Source: JBPCRW01 sp050996405 (lineage in GTDB: Bacteria; Acidobacteriota; Blastocatellia; Pyrinomonadales; Pyrinomonadaceae). Taken from it: 10,917 nucleotides of DNA. The position numbers and the translations under genes are program-made. The stretch covers positions 1 to 10,917 of the forward strand of contig JBPCRW010000129.1 in the NCBI GenBank assembly GCA_050996405.1. The letters are read 5' to 3'. This document shows, piece by piece, positions 1-6,429 of the stretch (positions are counted from its first letter, which is position 1; each line of letters opens with the position of its first letter). The notes under the pieces were generated by a model, which was not told the DNA's origin, did not search any database, and was given only the letters and a program-made list of their open reading frames with translations.

Positions 1-850
1 GCACACGATAACGTGAGCGTCACGGGATTTGATTTAGACGTTTCAGCTAACGGTTTGAATCCGACCGCGCCAGTCGGAACGCTCGGCTGGACAAGTCTTT
101 TAGCTAACCAGAATCAGACCAATTTCACCGAATCCGCTCTCTCCGCTTCAACCCAAAGGTTTTACAGACTGCGCGCGAGAGATGCCGCCGGAAATTGGTC
201 TGTCTATTCAACCGGCTCGCCTTCGACGACTCCGCCCGCCGCCGACACAACGCCGCCAGCCGATATGACTTTGACCGCAGCGACGGTCGTCAACGCGGGG
301 CAAATTAACGTCGCTTTCAATCCGCCGACCGACAATATCGGCGCGACGGCGACAAATTTCCAGAGAGCGACGGATGCCGGATTCACGCAGAATTTAGTTT
401 CGTATAACGCGCAAGGCGCAACTTCACCGCTCGGAAACGGAAGCGGATTAAATCCGGCTTCGACAACAACATATTATTATCGCGCGAAAGCCGTTGACGC
501 GGCGGGAAACGTTTCGGCGAACTGGTCAAACACGGTTTCCGCGACAATTACCGTCGGCGGACAGGCAGATACGACCGCGCCGGTTATCGATTCATTTACC
601 AGCCCGTCACAGGCGCAGAATTCAATCTCGCTGGCTTGGACGGCGCACGATAATATCAGCGTCACGGGCTACGATTTGGATTGGTCAACCAACGGCACTT
701 CGGGCTGGATTTCACTGTTGTCGAATTCATCTCAAACAAGTTATTCGCACAACGGATTGAATCCTTCGACGGTTTATTACTATCGTCTGCGGGCGACGGA
801 TGCGGCGGGAAATGTTTCGGGTTATACGACGGGCGCGCCGCAAACCTCTG
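1..850 (+). repeat. 642-base spaced coding repeat of FN3 modules
   Basis: The stretch beginning at base 1 (protein AHDNVSVTGFDLD) recurs at base 643 (AHDNISVTGYDLD), an offset of 642 bases or 214 residues, the span of two FN3 domains. The match continues more loosely through the W-x-S-LL and YRLRA-x-DAAGN motifs. This indicates duplication of a two-domain unit, and the array may continue left of the window. Confidence 0.65.
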
Positions 851-1446
851 CCGCGCCGCCGTCCGCTCCCGTCATCAACAGTCAATCGCCGCTGCCGTCG
901 GCGCAGACCGGACAGCCGTATTCCATTCAACTGCAAAAGAGCGGCGGGACGGGTTCGGGCAGTTGGAGCGTGACCGTCGGCAATCTGCCCGCCGGAGCAT
1001 TGTCGGCAAACGGATTGATTACAATTTCCAATGTCGGCTCAAGCAACTATACTTTTACGGCTCGTTTTACCGATAACAACGGAACATTCGTCGAAAAGAG
1101 TTTTACGATTCCGGTCTATAGTTTAGCGGTCTGGGAGTTCTGCTCGAAATATCCACTTCAGATTGAGTGGAAAAAAGACGCGCGGATTTCCAAGCCGCGT
1201 CAGGGAGCAAGGCAGACGCGCGTCGATTCGCCCGCCAAGCGCAAATTAACGCTCACCGTCGGCTATCACGGACGCGACGTTCAGCGAGAAATCCTTGCGT
1301 TCTGGCAGGAACATTATCCCGATAAGAATTTTCTGATATTCGACGATTGCGCGGGCGGATATTTTGAAGCGTATATTTCCACGCCATTTACCGAGTCGAG
1401 AAATTTAACGTGGGGCGGAGTGGAACTGGTTATCGAAGAAATTTAA
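1..1446 (+). CDS. FN3-repeat phage tail protein with gpM/DUF2460-like C-terminus (5' partial)
   Basis: Probably a structural protein of a siphovirus-type tail, near the tip. The frame is open from base 1 (AHDNVSVTG...), and the same motif recurs inside the protein at base 643, so the true start lies left of the window and the GTG at 13 is not the start. About 481 residues are visible. Order: end of an FN3 domain (1-225); a second FN3 (about 265-560, YYYRAKAVDAAGN); a third (about 565-850, YYYRLRATDAAGN); a putative Ig/cadherin-like domain (about 865-1120); then about 105 residues (1120-1443) unlike the rest. That tail has basic G-x-R-Q-T-R followed by LTVGYHGRD, FWQEHYPD, FLIFDD and a final hydrophobic strand ending in EEI, the layout of lambda gpM/DUF2460 minor tail proteins. 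This family match is from memory and moderate. FN3 calls rest on the Y-x-Y-R-x-x-A-x-D-x-A-G-N pattern. It is followed by the tail-tip gene after 15 bases, probably one operon. Confidence 0.75.
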   Translation, partial: AHDNVSVTGFDLDVSANGLNPTAPVGTLGWTSLLANQNQTNFTESALSASTQRFYRLRARDAAGNWSVYSTGSPSTTPPAADTTPPADMTLTAATVVNAGQINVAFNPPTDNIGATATNFQRATDAGFTQNLVSYNAQGATSPLGNGSGLNPASTTTYYYRAKAVDAAGNVSANWSNTVSATITVGGQADTTAPVIDSFTSPSQAQNSISLAWTAHDNISVTGYDLDWSTNGTSGWISLLSNSSQTSYSHNGLNPSTVYYYRLRATDAAGNVSGYTTGAPQTSAAPPSAPVINSQSPLPSAQTGQPYSIQLQKSGGTGSGSWSVTVGNLPAGALSANGLITISNVGSSNYTFTARFTDNNGTFVEKSFTIPVYSLAVWEFCSKYPLQIEWKKDARISKPRQGARQTRVDSPAKRKLTLTVGYHGRDVQREILAFWQEHYPDKNFLIFDDCAGGYFEAYISTPFTESRNLTWGGVELVIEEI

Positions 1447-1461
1447 AAGATTTTGAGTTAA

Positions 1462-4400
1462 ATGGGACGCACTTACGACATCGAGAAACAGAGCGCGGCG
1501 CGATTGCCGCTCTCCTACGGCAATCTGCCGGTGCGCGGCACTCTGGTCGTTCACGAACAACTGGCGGTCGGCTCGGATTTGCAGGTTACTCTGCAAATGG
1601 CTCTCGGCGCGGGCGAATGGGACGGCATTGATTCTCTGGGTTATAACGGGGCGATGATTGCGCCGCAGTATTATAGTTTTCACGCCGGAGCAAGCGGTGA
1701 AATCGCCGCCGATTCGTATTTTCCGAACGACCCGAATCATCCCGATTCCGTTTTTATCAATGTCAGATTGCCCGTCGGAATGGCGACCGATAACCAGCCC
1801 GACAAATTAGTCGGCAATTACCGCTGCCTGAAAATCAACGATTACGACGCGAGCGGAAATGTGACGGGCTACGGATTCTCGCGCAATCCGGCGCGGATCG
1901 CCGCCGATGTTATCAAACGAACGCGCCCGCGCCTTTTGAATCGCATCGAATGGGCGGCGTGGATTGAGTGGCGCGATTGGTGCGCCCAGACGATTCCCGT
2001 CGTCACCGACGGCACAACTTATCAGATCGCGCGTTTTGAGATAAACGTTTTTTTTGAGCCGCCGTTTGACCTCGAAGAAATTTTGGACGGCATTTGCCAG
2101 ATTACCTGCGCGGATATGCAGTGGCGTTCGGGCAAATTGCGGTTTATGTGCGCGATTGAACGCCCTGCCGAAACATTCGCCTTCGATTTGTCGCAGGTCA
2201 CGCCCGACGATTATAAATTCGTTCCGACCGACAGAAAAAACCGTCCGAATATGATTGTCGTCCACTGGCGAAACTTCGACGACCAATACTATCAACAGGA
2301 AGACGATTTTATTGTTAAGCGCGCCGATTTGATTGCCGCCGACGGTCAGGAAACGCCGCTTGAAATCAACGCCCAAATCGCCCGCCGCAACCAGGTCGAG
2401 CGAATGGCGAATTTCTGGGCGAAAACGCGCTGCGACGCGACCGAATTTTCGGCACTCGTCGGTTTGTGGAAATCCTACGCGATGCTGCCGGGCGATGTTG
2501 TTCGTCTGACTCACGATATTCCGAATTATGCCGACCGTCGTTTCAAAATTATCGAAAAGGAAGAAAACGAATCCGACGGTCTCGGCTATCAATATAAATT
2601 ACAGGATATTCCGCAAAACGCTTATTCGGACACAGACCAAACGCCGCTAGTTCTGCATCCGCCGGTTGCCGGACTAAACCCGTTCGCCGCGCCGCCGGTT
2701 CCGACTCTGACTTTAGCTCAAGATTCGGGTTTGGTTTCGGACGGCTCGACTACCGGCGCGATTATCGGAACGGTTCTTTTCGGCGCGTTCGGCTTCCGGC
2801 AGTCGGCGAAAGTTTATTGGATGAAGCCCGCGGGCGGCTATCAATTGTTGACCGATTTAACGCCGGACGCGAATAATCAAGCTGTTTTCCGCGCTCTGAA
2901 TCCGCCTGCCGGAATCAATTATTTTAAAGTCGTTCCGGTTTCGGAACTAAATGTTTCCAACTCAAACCTTTCGATTTTAAACGAAAAATCCATCACGGTT
3001 GACCCGAATACATTTTACGTGGACGGCTTTCCCGTGTCAGTCGGACTGTTTAGAGCCTTGAAAGCTCTTAACCCTGACGGCAAATATATCGGGCGCGATA
3101 CGGCGGTCGTCACAACCGCCGGAATTATTCCCGCTCTGGATTCGGCGGAAATCGTGCTGGATAACGTCTGGTGCGTAGTTTCTGTGAGACTGCACGAAAT
3201 CATCGGCGGAATTTACAACCAGATAGATTCGGCGAGTGCCGTGCAAGTTGACGTTTTTAATCAGTTCGGCGAGTTCGTTAAATCGTTTCCGCCCGCCGCC
3301 GTCTCATTTAATACAGCAGCAGCCGTCACCAGCTTTCCGAGAAAATACGCCGACCCGAAAGAAGCGCAGGCTTATTTCAGAATTAAGGTTTATAACAATT
3401 TCGGCTGGTCAAACGTCGTCTATCTGCAAGGCGCGAGCGTCACAGTCACGCCGCCTCCGTTAAAATTTCGCAACGTCTGCCCGCTCGAATTGACAGCCTC
3501 GCCCGTTTCGTCAAACGTCGCGCAAATCACGTTTCAGTCCAACTCCTACTGCAATCTCTACCGCCGCGCGCCGGGCGAGACGAATTGGACGCAGCACGTC
3601 GCGGCTATTTATCCGTCGCCGCCGGTCAGTATTATCGGATTGAGCGAATCCACCGATTACGAATTTCAATTGCGAAATTATTACGACGAAAGCAGTCGTT
3701 CAAACATTGCGCGCGCGCGCACCAAGCAGCAAAGCGAACCTGTTCCCGCCCGCCCCTCGCCGACCTCGCTGGCAGGTTCGCCCGATGCGGGCAGCCCGAC
3801 GACGCAGATTAACCTTTCGTGGGCGCGAAACGCCGCAAATAACACTGCCGTTGAGATTTGGAAGAATGGCAGCCCGTGGGATACGATGGCGGCTGACCAG
3901 ACATGGTATTATTTCGGCGGATTGGCGGCTGGCACGAGCTACAGTTTTAAAGTTCGGAATAAATGGGCGGAAGGCGATTACTCGAATTTTTCTAATGAAA
4001 TTACCGTTTCAACACAGCCTCTGTCTGCCGCCGCGCAGCCGCCGGAAATCAATTCGGCGAGCTACGATACAGCCAGCCAGCAGGCAAACGCGAATTTTGT
4101 TTCGCACGGCGGAACGGGCAGCTATCAAACCGAATATAATCTGGACGGCGGAGGCTGGAGCGTGATTGACTCGAATCTGTCACCGGGCGCAAGCTCGTTC
4201 GCAGCCGCCATCGCGCAGAGTTTTACCGCAGACCAAAACTTACTGCTGCGTTTAAAACGAAATGACGTATCCGGCTACAGCAGCGAGTTCGGTCTCACTA
4301 TCCCGATTGTGCAGGGGTCAAGCGGCGGCGGCGGTGGCGGAGGCGGCGGCGGCGGTGGCGGAGGCGGCGGCGGGTGTTTCGCGCCCGACACGCCGTTTGA

Positions 4401-4815
4401 TTTGTCTCTCGCGGAATCAATCGAGTTTGGTGAATTATACCGCAGGCGAGATGAATTTATCGGAACTGAAATTTTATCGTTTGACGCGGACAACAATTAT
4501 ACAAAACGCAAAATTTTGAGCGTTTATAGGGTCAAATCAAACAAATTCGTGATTGCGAAATTCGGCAATGGATTGACGAGAAAAGTGACTCCAATGCACA
4601 GATTTTGGACGGAAAACAGGGAATTCGTGTCAATTTGCCATTTGAAATCGGGCGACAGAGTATATGATAAAAACTGGGATTTAGTGGAAGTTAAATCGGT
4701 GACACTAAAAACGGTCAAACACGCGCAGTATTTTTATAACGCGACAATTGAAACCGACCACGCCTATTTCGTCGCTCTGGCGGTCTCAAACGCGAAACCG
4801 CCAGACGAGATTTAA
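1462..4815 (+). CDS. Phage tail-tip protein (lambda gpJ-like) with FN3 domains, polyglycine and C-terminal Hint domain
   Basis: 1117 residues; probably the central tip or host-recognition protein of a tail. Residues 1-390 follow the gpJ/Phage-tail_3 layout: an early YG...PVRGTLVV, ALGAGEWDGIDSLGYNG, YYSFHAG, VFINVRLPVG, then NPARIAADVI, FEINVFFEPPFDLEEILDGI, RSGKLRF, DRKNRPNMIVVHW, QIARRNQVERMANFWA and MLPGDVVRLTHDI. Residues 405-950 are FN3- and Ig-like modules; the clearest FN3 is about 760-852. Residues 955-971 are 17 glycines, and 972-1117 form a Hint domain. The ATG at 1462 is the only credible start; a weak GAG lies 4 bases before it. In lambda-like phages J is the last core tail gene, which fits the accessory genes downstream. 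The gpJ fold is read from motif order, with good but unproven confidence. What the Hint domain does here is unknown. Confidence 0.85.
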   Translation: MGRTYDIEKQSAARLPLSYGNLPVRGTLVVHEQLAVGSDLQVTLQMALGAGEWDGIDSLGYNGAMIAPQYYSFHAGASGEIAADSYFPNDPNHPDSVFINVRLPVGMATDNQPDKLVGNYRCLKINDYDASGNVTGYGFSRNPARIAADVIKRTRPRLLNRIEWAAWIEWRDWCAQTIPVVTDGTTYQIARFEINVFFEPPFDLEEILDGICQITCADMQWRSGKLRFMCAIERPAETFAFDLSQVTPDDYKFVPTDRKNRPNMIVVHWRNFDDQYYQQEDDFIVKRADLIAADGQETPLEINAQIARRNQVERMANFWAKTRCDATEFSALVGLWKSYAMLPGDVVRLTHDIPNYADRRFKIIEKEENESDGLGYQYKLQDIPQNAYSDTDQTPLVLHPPVAGLNPFAAPPVPTLTLAQDSGLVSDGSTTGAIIGTVLFGAFGFRQSAKVYWMKPAGGYQLLTDLTPDANNQAVFRALNPPAGINYFKVVPVSELNVSNSNLSILNEKSITVDPNTFYVDGFPVSVGLFRALKALNPDGKYIGRDTAVVTTAGIIPALDSAEIVLDNVWCVVSVRLHEIIGGIYNQIDSASAVQVDVFNQFGEFVKSFPPAAVSFNTAAAVTSFPRKYADPKEAQAYFRIKVYNNFGWSNVVYLQGASVTVTPPPLKFRNVCPLELTASPVSSNVAQITFQSNSYCNLYRRAPGETNWTQHVAAIYPSPPVSIIGLSESTDYEFQLRNYYDESSRSNIARARTKQQSEPVPARPSPTSLAGSPDAGSPTTQINLSWARNAANNTAVEIWKNGSPWDTMAADQTWYYFGGLAAGTSYSFKVRNKWAEGDYSNFSNEITVSTQPLSAAAQPPEINSASYDTASQQANANFVSHGGTGSYQTEYNLDGGGWSVIDSNLSPGASSFAAAIAQSFTADQNLLLRLKRNDVSGYSSEFGLTIPIVQGSSGGGGGGGGGGGGGGGGGCFAPDTPFDLSLAESIEFGELYRRRDEFIGTEILSFDADNNYTKRKILSVYRVKSNKFVIAKFGNGLTRKVTPMHRFWTENREFVSICHLKSGDRVYDKNWDLVEVKSVTLKTVKHAQYFYNATIETDHAYFVALAVSNAKPPDEI
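4324..4374 (+). repeat. (GGN)17 polyglycine tract
   Basis: Seventeen consecutive glycine codons (GGC, GGT, GGA, GGG) join the FN3/Ig part of the tail-tip protein to its Hint domain. The codons repeat as near-identical blocks: GGC x3-GGT-GGC-GGA, then the same with one extra GGC, then GGC x3-GGG. That block structure suggests growth by slippage or unequal exchange. Glycine-rich tracts are common at phage tail-fibre tips and as flexible linkers. Confidence 0.95.
4375..4812 (+). other. Hint (hedgehog/intein) autoprocessing domain, C-terminal part of the tail-tip CDS
   Basis: Residues 972-1117 of the tail-tip protein. Hint block A is CFAPDTPF, with Cys972 as the candidate nucleophile directly after glycine. 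Block B is T1043-P-M-H1046-R-F, the conserved T-x-x-H. HLKSGDRVYD matches the L-x-x-GD-x-V strand seen in Hint domains. The last strands, YNATIETDHAYFVALAVSNA, match the block F pattern (YN-x-T-V-x-x-x-H-x-Y-F-V). The usual terminal His-Asn is replaced by Ser1109-Asn1110, and seven residues follow. In known Hint proteins Cys1 attacks the preceding peptide bond to give a thioester, leading to cleavage or ligation. Without His-Asn and a following nucleophile, full intein splicing is unlikely, while cleavage before Cys972 remains chemically possible. Activity is inferred only. Confidence 0.85.
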
Positions 4816-4845
4816 TTTTTTGAGTGAGTCAAAATAGAATTCCGG

Positions 4846-4883
4846 CAATTATCGTGTTTGAAGTAACTCAATTATCGTGTTTG
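4846..4883. repeat. 15-base direct repeat before the exported-protein gene
   Basis: CAATTATCGTGTTTG occurs at 4846-4860 and again at 4869-4883, 23 bases apart start to start, about two helical turns. The repeats lie just upstream of the exported-protein start. They could be a duplicated operator or promoter element, or a tandem-duplication scar. No convincing sigma-70 promoter was found in the gap. Confidence 0.8.
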
Positions 4884-4888
4884 CGCGC

Positions 4889-4896
4889 AGAGGAAG
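4889..4896 (+). promoter_or_regulatory. Ribosome binding site deciding the start at 4898
   Basis: AGAGGAAG lies directly before the ATG at 4898; its AGGA core is 3 bases from the ATG, which is short. It supports 4898 over the in-frame GTG at 4877, which has no such motif and would add seven residues, including two arginines, before the signal peptide. Confidence 0.55.
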
Positions 4897-4897
4897 T

Positions 4898-5713
4898 ATG
4901 AGCAACATCAAAACAATTATTTTTTCATTTATTATCTCCTTGCAATTTATTGCAGTTCAGCAGACAGTAGCTTGTTCGACTGACAAGGAGAGTTTGGAAA
5001 AGGCACAACAAACATGGGAACAAGCGATAGCCTCACTAGGCGGAAGGGAAAGAATCTTAAACATAAAGAATATTCTGGACTATAACAAAAATAAAACTTC
5101 AGTTTCGCTTGAAGTCCTTCCCGATAAATTTTGGTGGTGGAGCGAAAATGGACAGCCAATCGGAACAGATGTTAAAACTTATGACTTTTCCAAGAACCTC
5201 GGTTACCGAATCCAAAAAGGTGATCCCGATAATTTCTCGTATCCGCTAACGGGTACTTCTAGAGAACGAATCTTGTCAGGACTTTTGTATACTTTGCTCG
5301 AGACAAAATGGATCAAGCCCAAACTGATCGGATCGGATATTATAAAGATTGATGGTCAGGAATATGATGTCGTTTGCACAGAAGTAACTTTTCCAGACAA
5401 TCAAACAACCGACAAGCAAATAACTGAAAAACACGATTATATCTTTGACCAAACTACACATTTGGTGTTTCGGAATATCCGGTATTTCGATAAGTCTATT
5501 GGAGGTGGGGATTATACTATCGAATATTCAAATTATATCGATGTCAAAGGTATTAAATTTGCCAGAGAAATCAGGGATAAATTTAGTCATGACAAGCATT
5601 GGAGCAGTAAATCCGTCTACATAACTGATATAAATGTGGATTACAAAGAAGATTTATTCGACAAACCGCCATCAATCAAAGACGGTCCTGATGGTTGGAA
5701 GAAAAAAACATAA
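4898..5713 (+). CDS. Exported hypothetical protein, possible lipoprotein (LolA-like outer-membrane type)
   Basis: 271 residues from the ATG at 4898. Residues 1-25 are a signal peptide: short polar start with Lys5, hydrophobic core 7-20 (IIFSFIISLQFIAV), then TVA-C26. The cysteine could be a lipidation site, but Thr at -3 makes the lipobox weak, so plain secretion is possible. After it comes A-x-x-SLGG-x-x-x-I-x-NIK (43-57), a pattern I associate with lipoprotein-sorting (LolA/LolB-like) or DUF proteins common in Acidobacteriota. The rest looks like alternating beta strands with many aromatics and charges (FWWWSE, HDYIFDQTTHLVFRNI, YTIEYSNYIDVKGIKFA), consistent with a half-barrel fold, and there are no further membrane segments. 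Exact function is not recognised. The gene is AT-rich (about 38% GC over 5041-5220 by hand count) against the tail genes, has its own terminator, and sits just after the tail-tip gene, suggesting phage-borne cargo. Confidence 0.75.
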   Translation: MSNIKTIIFSFIISLQFIAVQQTVACSTDKESLEKAQQTWEQAIASLGGRERILNIKNILDYNKNKTSVSLEVLPDKFWWWSENGQPIGTDVKTYDFSKNLGYRIQKGDPDNFSYPLTGTSRERILSGLLYTLLETKWIKPKLIGSDIIKIDGQEYDVVCTEVTFPDNQTTDKQITEKHDYIFDQTTHLVFRNIRYFDKSIGGGDYTIEYSNYIDVKGIKFAREIRDKFSHDKHWSSKSVYITDINVDYKEDLFDKPPSIKDGPDGWKKKT

Positions 5714-5758
5714 TTGGATTGAAGCAGTCAAATAAAACAGGACAGAAAAGTTCTTAAT

Positions 5759-5786
5759 TGACAGCCTTTTACGGGTTGTCATTTTT
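5759..5786 (+). terminator. Intrinsic terminator of the exported-protein gene
   Basis: Stem TGACAGCC (5759-5766) pairs with GGTTGTCA (5774-5781): 8 pairs including one G-U, with a 7-base loop, followed by five T (5782-5786). It lies 46 bases after the stop codon at 5713 and ends transcription rightwards. Confidence 0.75.
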
Positions 5787-5879
5787 ATGCCTTTTGCTTC
5801 GGCTGATTGCTTTCTAAAATCATATCGAGAAACTGAAGGACGAACTTTTGCTTTTCTCGCGGGAGGCAGATTGCGAGCG

Positions 5880-6131
5880 GCGAAGGGCGGCGGCGCAACC
5901 GGAGTTTCTGGAGTGACGGCAAACTGGACGCAGAATTATTCTTACGACAGATACGGCAATCGAACAAATGTTACACCAGCAGGCGTGACGGCAAACAGCG
6001 CGGCAGTTCCAAGTGACGGCTTGCCAAGTTTGAGTTATGACCAGCCGAGTAACAGAATCAACACGGCGGGTTATCTGTATGACCTTGCAGGCAATCTCAC
6101 CAAAGGACAGGATTCGGCGGAATATTTCTGA
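5880..6131 (+). pseudogene. RHS/YD-repeat protein fragment
   Basis: From about 5908 the frame reads like the repeat region of an RHS/YD-repeat wall protein or polymorphic toxin: TANWTQNYSYDRYGNRTN, then PSLSYDQPSNRINTAGYLYD and LAGNLTKGQD, ending in SAEYF and a stop at 6129-6131. Intact RHS proteins run to well over a thousand residues, with many YD repeats and a core closed by a conserved motif. Here only about two repeats remain. The frame is open back to an ATG at 5787, directly after the preceding terminator's T-run, but residues before about 5890 do not look like RHS and no ribosome site is present. I read this as a remnant truncated at both ends, not an expressed gene. The YDxxGN matches make the family assignment good. 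Confidence 0.7.
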
Positions 6132-6151
6132 TAAGGATTCGGTGGATTATT
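6109..6151. repeat. 25-base-period imperfect tandem repeat at the end of the RHS fragment
   Basis: AGGATTCGGCGGAATATT (6109-6126) is followed by AGGATTCGGTGGATTATT (6134-6151), 16 of 18 bases identical at a 25-base offset. The RHS frame stops between the two copies. This looks like a small duplication at the break of the RHS gene. Confidence 0.7.
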
Positions 6152-6429
6152 GATTTGTCGCATAGATGAAACAATAGCCTAGATGAGACGCTATTTCAAG
6201 GTTTATTCACTTAAACTACGAATCAGATGATTTTCCTTTCGGCACTCGACAATCATCTTCTCGAAATCCCAATGTCTAAACATAGAATAAAGTCCGGTAT
6301 TTCTAATTTCAGATTTTGGATTGGTTGGTAAGTTTTAATCAAATACTCCAAGACTTTTTCATTTGGCTTCGTTACATCGGAACGGATTTAAGCTAAACTA
6401 CTTGTTTTGAACAAAAGCGGATTTTTATA
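6132..6429. other. 298-base gap without a recognisable gene, upstream of deaD
   Basis: AT-rich with stops in all frames. The longest reasonable piece is a 26-codon minus-strand frame (6203-6283, starting MFRHWDFEKMIVEC) with no ribosome site or known family; it may be decayed coding sequence. Near the right end TTGTT-TTG-AACAA (about 6402-6414) is a tiny inverted repeat just before the deaD start. The deaD promoter must lie in this gap or further left, but no convincing -35/-10 pair was found. Confidence 0.5.

Noticed and set aside
13..15. GTG as the start of the first tail gene
   Set aside because: The frame is open to base 1 and the preceding residues AHDN belong to a repeat found intact at base 643, so the gene begins outside the window.
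1807..2592. 261-residue open frame on the minus strand inside the tail-tip gene
   Set aside because: It mirrors the codon pattern of the real gene and has no family motif or ribosome site; the plus frame has clear gpJ-type motifs.
4324..4374. Tract read on the minus strand as polyproline in a 73-residue frame
   Set aside because: It is simply the complement of the glycine codons in a long, well-supported plus-strand gene.
4375..4815. Complete splicing intein
   Set aside because: There is no C-terminal extein and no His-Asn plus nucleophile, so protein splicing is not expected.
4877..4879. GTG start for the exported protein
   Set aside because: It lies inside the second direct repeat, has no ribosome site, and would place Arg-rich residues before a normal signal peptide that begins at the ATG at 4898.
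6203..6283. 26-codon minus-strand frame in the gap before deaD
   Set aside because: Too short, no ribosome site and no known family; kept only as a note in the gap entry.
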